Of a stretch of DNA of 5,980 bases, positions 5,685-5,980 are shown piece after piece. The DNA comes from Flavobacteriaceae bacterium. GTDB lineage: Bacteria; Bacteroidota; Bacteroidia; Flavobacteriales; Flavobacteriaceae. The notes below the pieces were generated by a model. It saw only the letters and a program-made list of their open reading frames with translations, was not told the DNA's origin and made no database searches. Location: the NCBI GenBank assembly GCA_023145595.1, contig JAGLDM010000186.1, forward strand, positions 1 through 5,980, written 5' to 3'. The position numbers and the translations under genes are program-made. How positions within the stretch are numbered: position 1 is the stretch's first letter; every line of letters begins with the position of its first letter.

Positions 5685-5980
5685 ATGGCAAGAAAAAAGA
5701 AAAATTTTATTTTTGAGAATATTGAGGTTATTGATGCTGGAGCTAGAGGTAAAACAGTTGCAAAAGCACCTGATGGTCGTGTTATCTTTTTAACAAATAC
5801 AGTTCCTGGTGATATTGTTGATATCAGAACTGGCAAAAAAAGAAAGGCCTATTTTGAAGGAACCGCCATTAAATTCCATAAGAAATCTGACAAACGAGTT
5901 GATCCTGTTTGTGATCATTTTGAACACTGCGGTGGATGTAAATGGCAGCATATGGGCTATGAACATCAACTTTTTTACAA
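5685..5980 (+). CDS. rlmD: 23S rRNA (uracil-C5)-methyltransferase RlmD, 3' end missing
   Basis: N-terminal 98 codons of a TrmA/RlmD-type RNA m5U methyltransferase, which uses S-adenosylmethionine to methylate C5 of a uracil in 23S rRNA (U1939 in E. coli numbering). The basic N-terminus (MARKKKN) leads into a TRAM-like RNA-binding domain at about 8-62 (ENIEVIDAGARGKTVAK, then VPGDIVDI at 40-47). Next come three of the four Cys that usually bind a 4Fe-4S cluster: C76, C82 and C85 in CDHFEHCGGCKW, spacing C-x5-C-x2-C. The fourth Cys, the SAM-binding domain and the catalytic Cys lie beyond the right edge. The start is the first ATG after a strong promoter and fits the family N-terminus. The wider family assignment is secure; the exact target (RlmD versus a paralogue such as RlmCD) is the usual Bacteroidota annotation but not proved by this part. 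Confidence 0.93.
   Translation, partial: MARKKKNFIFENIEVIDAGARGKTVAKAPDGRVIFLTNTVPGDIVDIRTGKKRKAYFEGTAIKFHKKSDKRVDPVCDHFEHCGGCKWQHMGYEHQLFY

Noticed and set aside
1..5980. A novel defence, mobile or biosynthetic system
   Set aside because: Every gene fits a known housekeeping or transport family. There are no integrase, transposase, reverse transcriptase, nuclease, repeat array or attachment-site signs, and composition looks even across the window.

Overview
The window reads as ordinary chromosome from a member of the Flavobacteriaceae (Bacteroidota). The evidence is the AT-rich composition, the flavobacterial character of every protein, and several -7 elements of the Bacteroidota type (TAnnTTTG), with no convincing Shine-Dalgarno sites. 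I see no insertion sequence, phage gene, CRISPR array, tRNA or rRNA. Coding density is high, and no stretch over 300 bases lacks a gene.

Layout, left to right. Bases 1-396 are the 3' part of coaD (coenzyme A biosynthesis, plus strand). It overlaps by 8 bases a gene for an exported M14 zinc carboxypeptidase-like protein (389-2149, plus), so the two are probably co-transcribed. Facing them is a SulP-family anion transporter with a C-terminal STAS domain (2184-3788, minus), with its own -7 element just upstream. Next on the minus strand is a NUDIX hydrolase (3879-4472). It is divergent from pyrE (4480-5121, plus), with only 7 bases between the chosen start codons. pyrE is followed by a small SRPBCC-fold protein (5169-5558), and a strong intrinsic terminator (5582-5613) closes that unit. 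A canonical promoter (5652-5680) then drives rlmD, a 23S rRNA uracil methyltransferase that runs off the right edge (5685-5980).

The genes are mainly housekeeping: CoA synthesis, pyrimidine synthesis, rRNA modification, anion transport and peptide processing. The feature most worth a second look is the NUDIX/pyrE junction. Each gene's predicted -7 element lies inside the start of the other gene's coding sequence, so the two promoters face each other and their transcripts would begin at almost the same base pair. The predicted pyrE and rlmD promoters also sit so close to their ATG that both mRNAs may be leaderless or nearly so. I did not find a convincing new defence, mobile or multi-gene system here, and I do not claim one.
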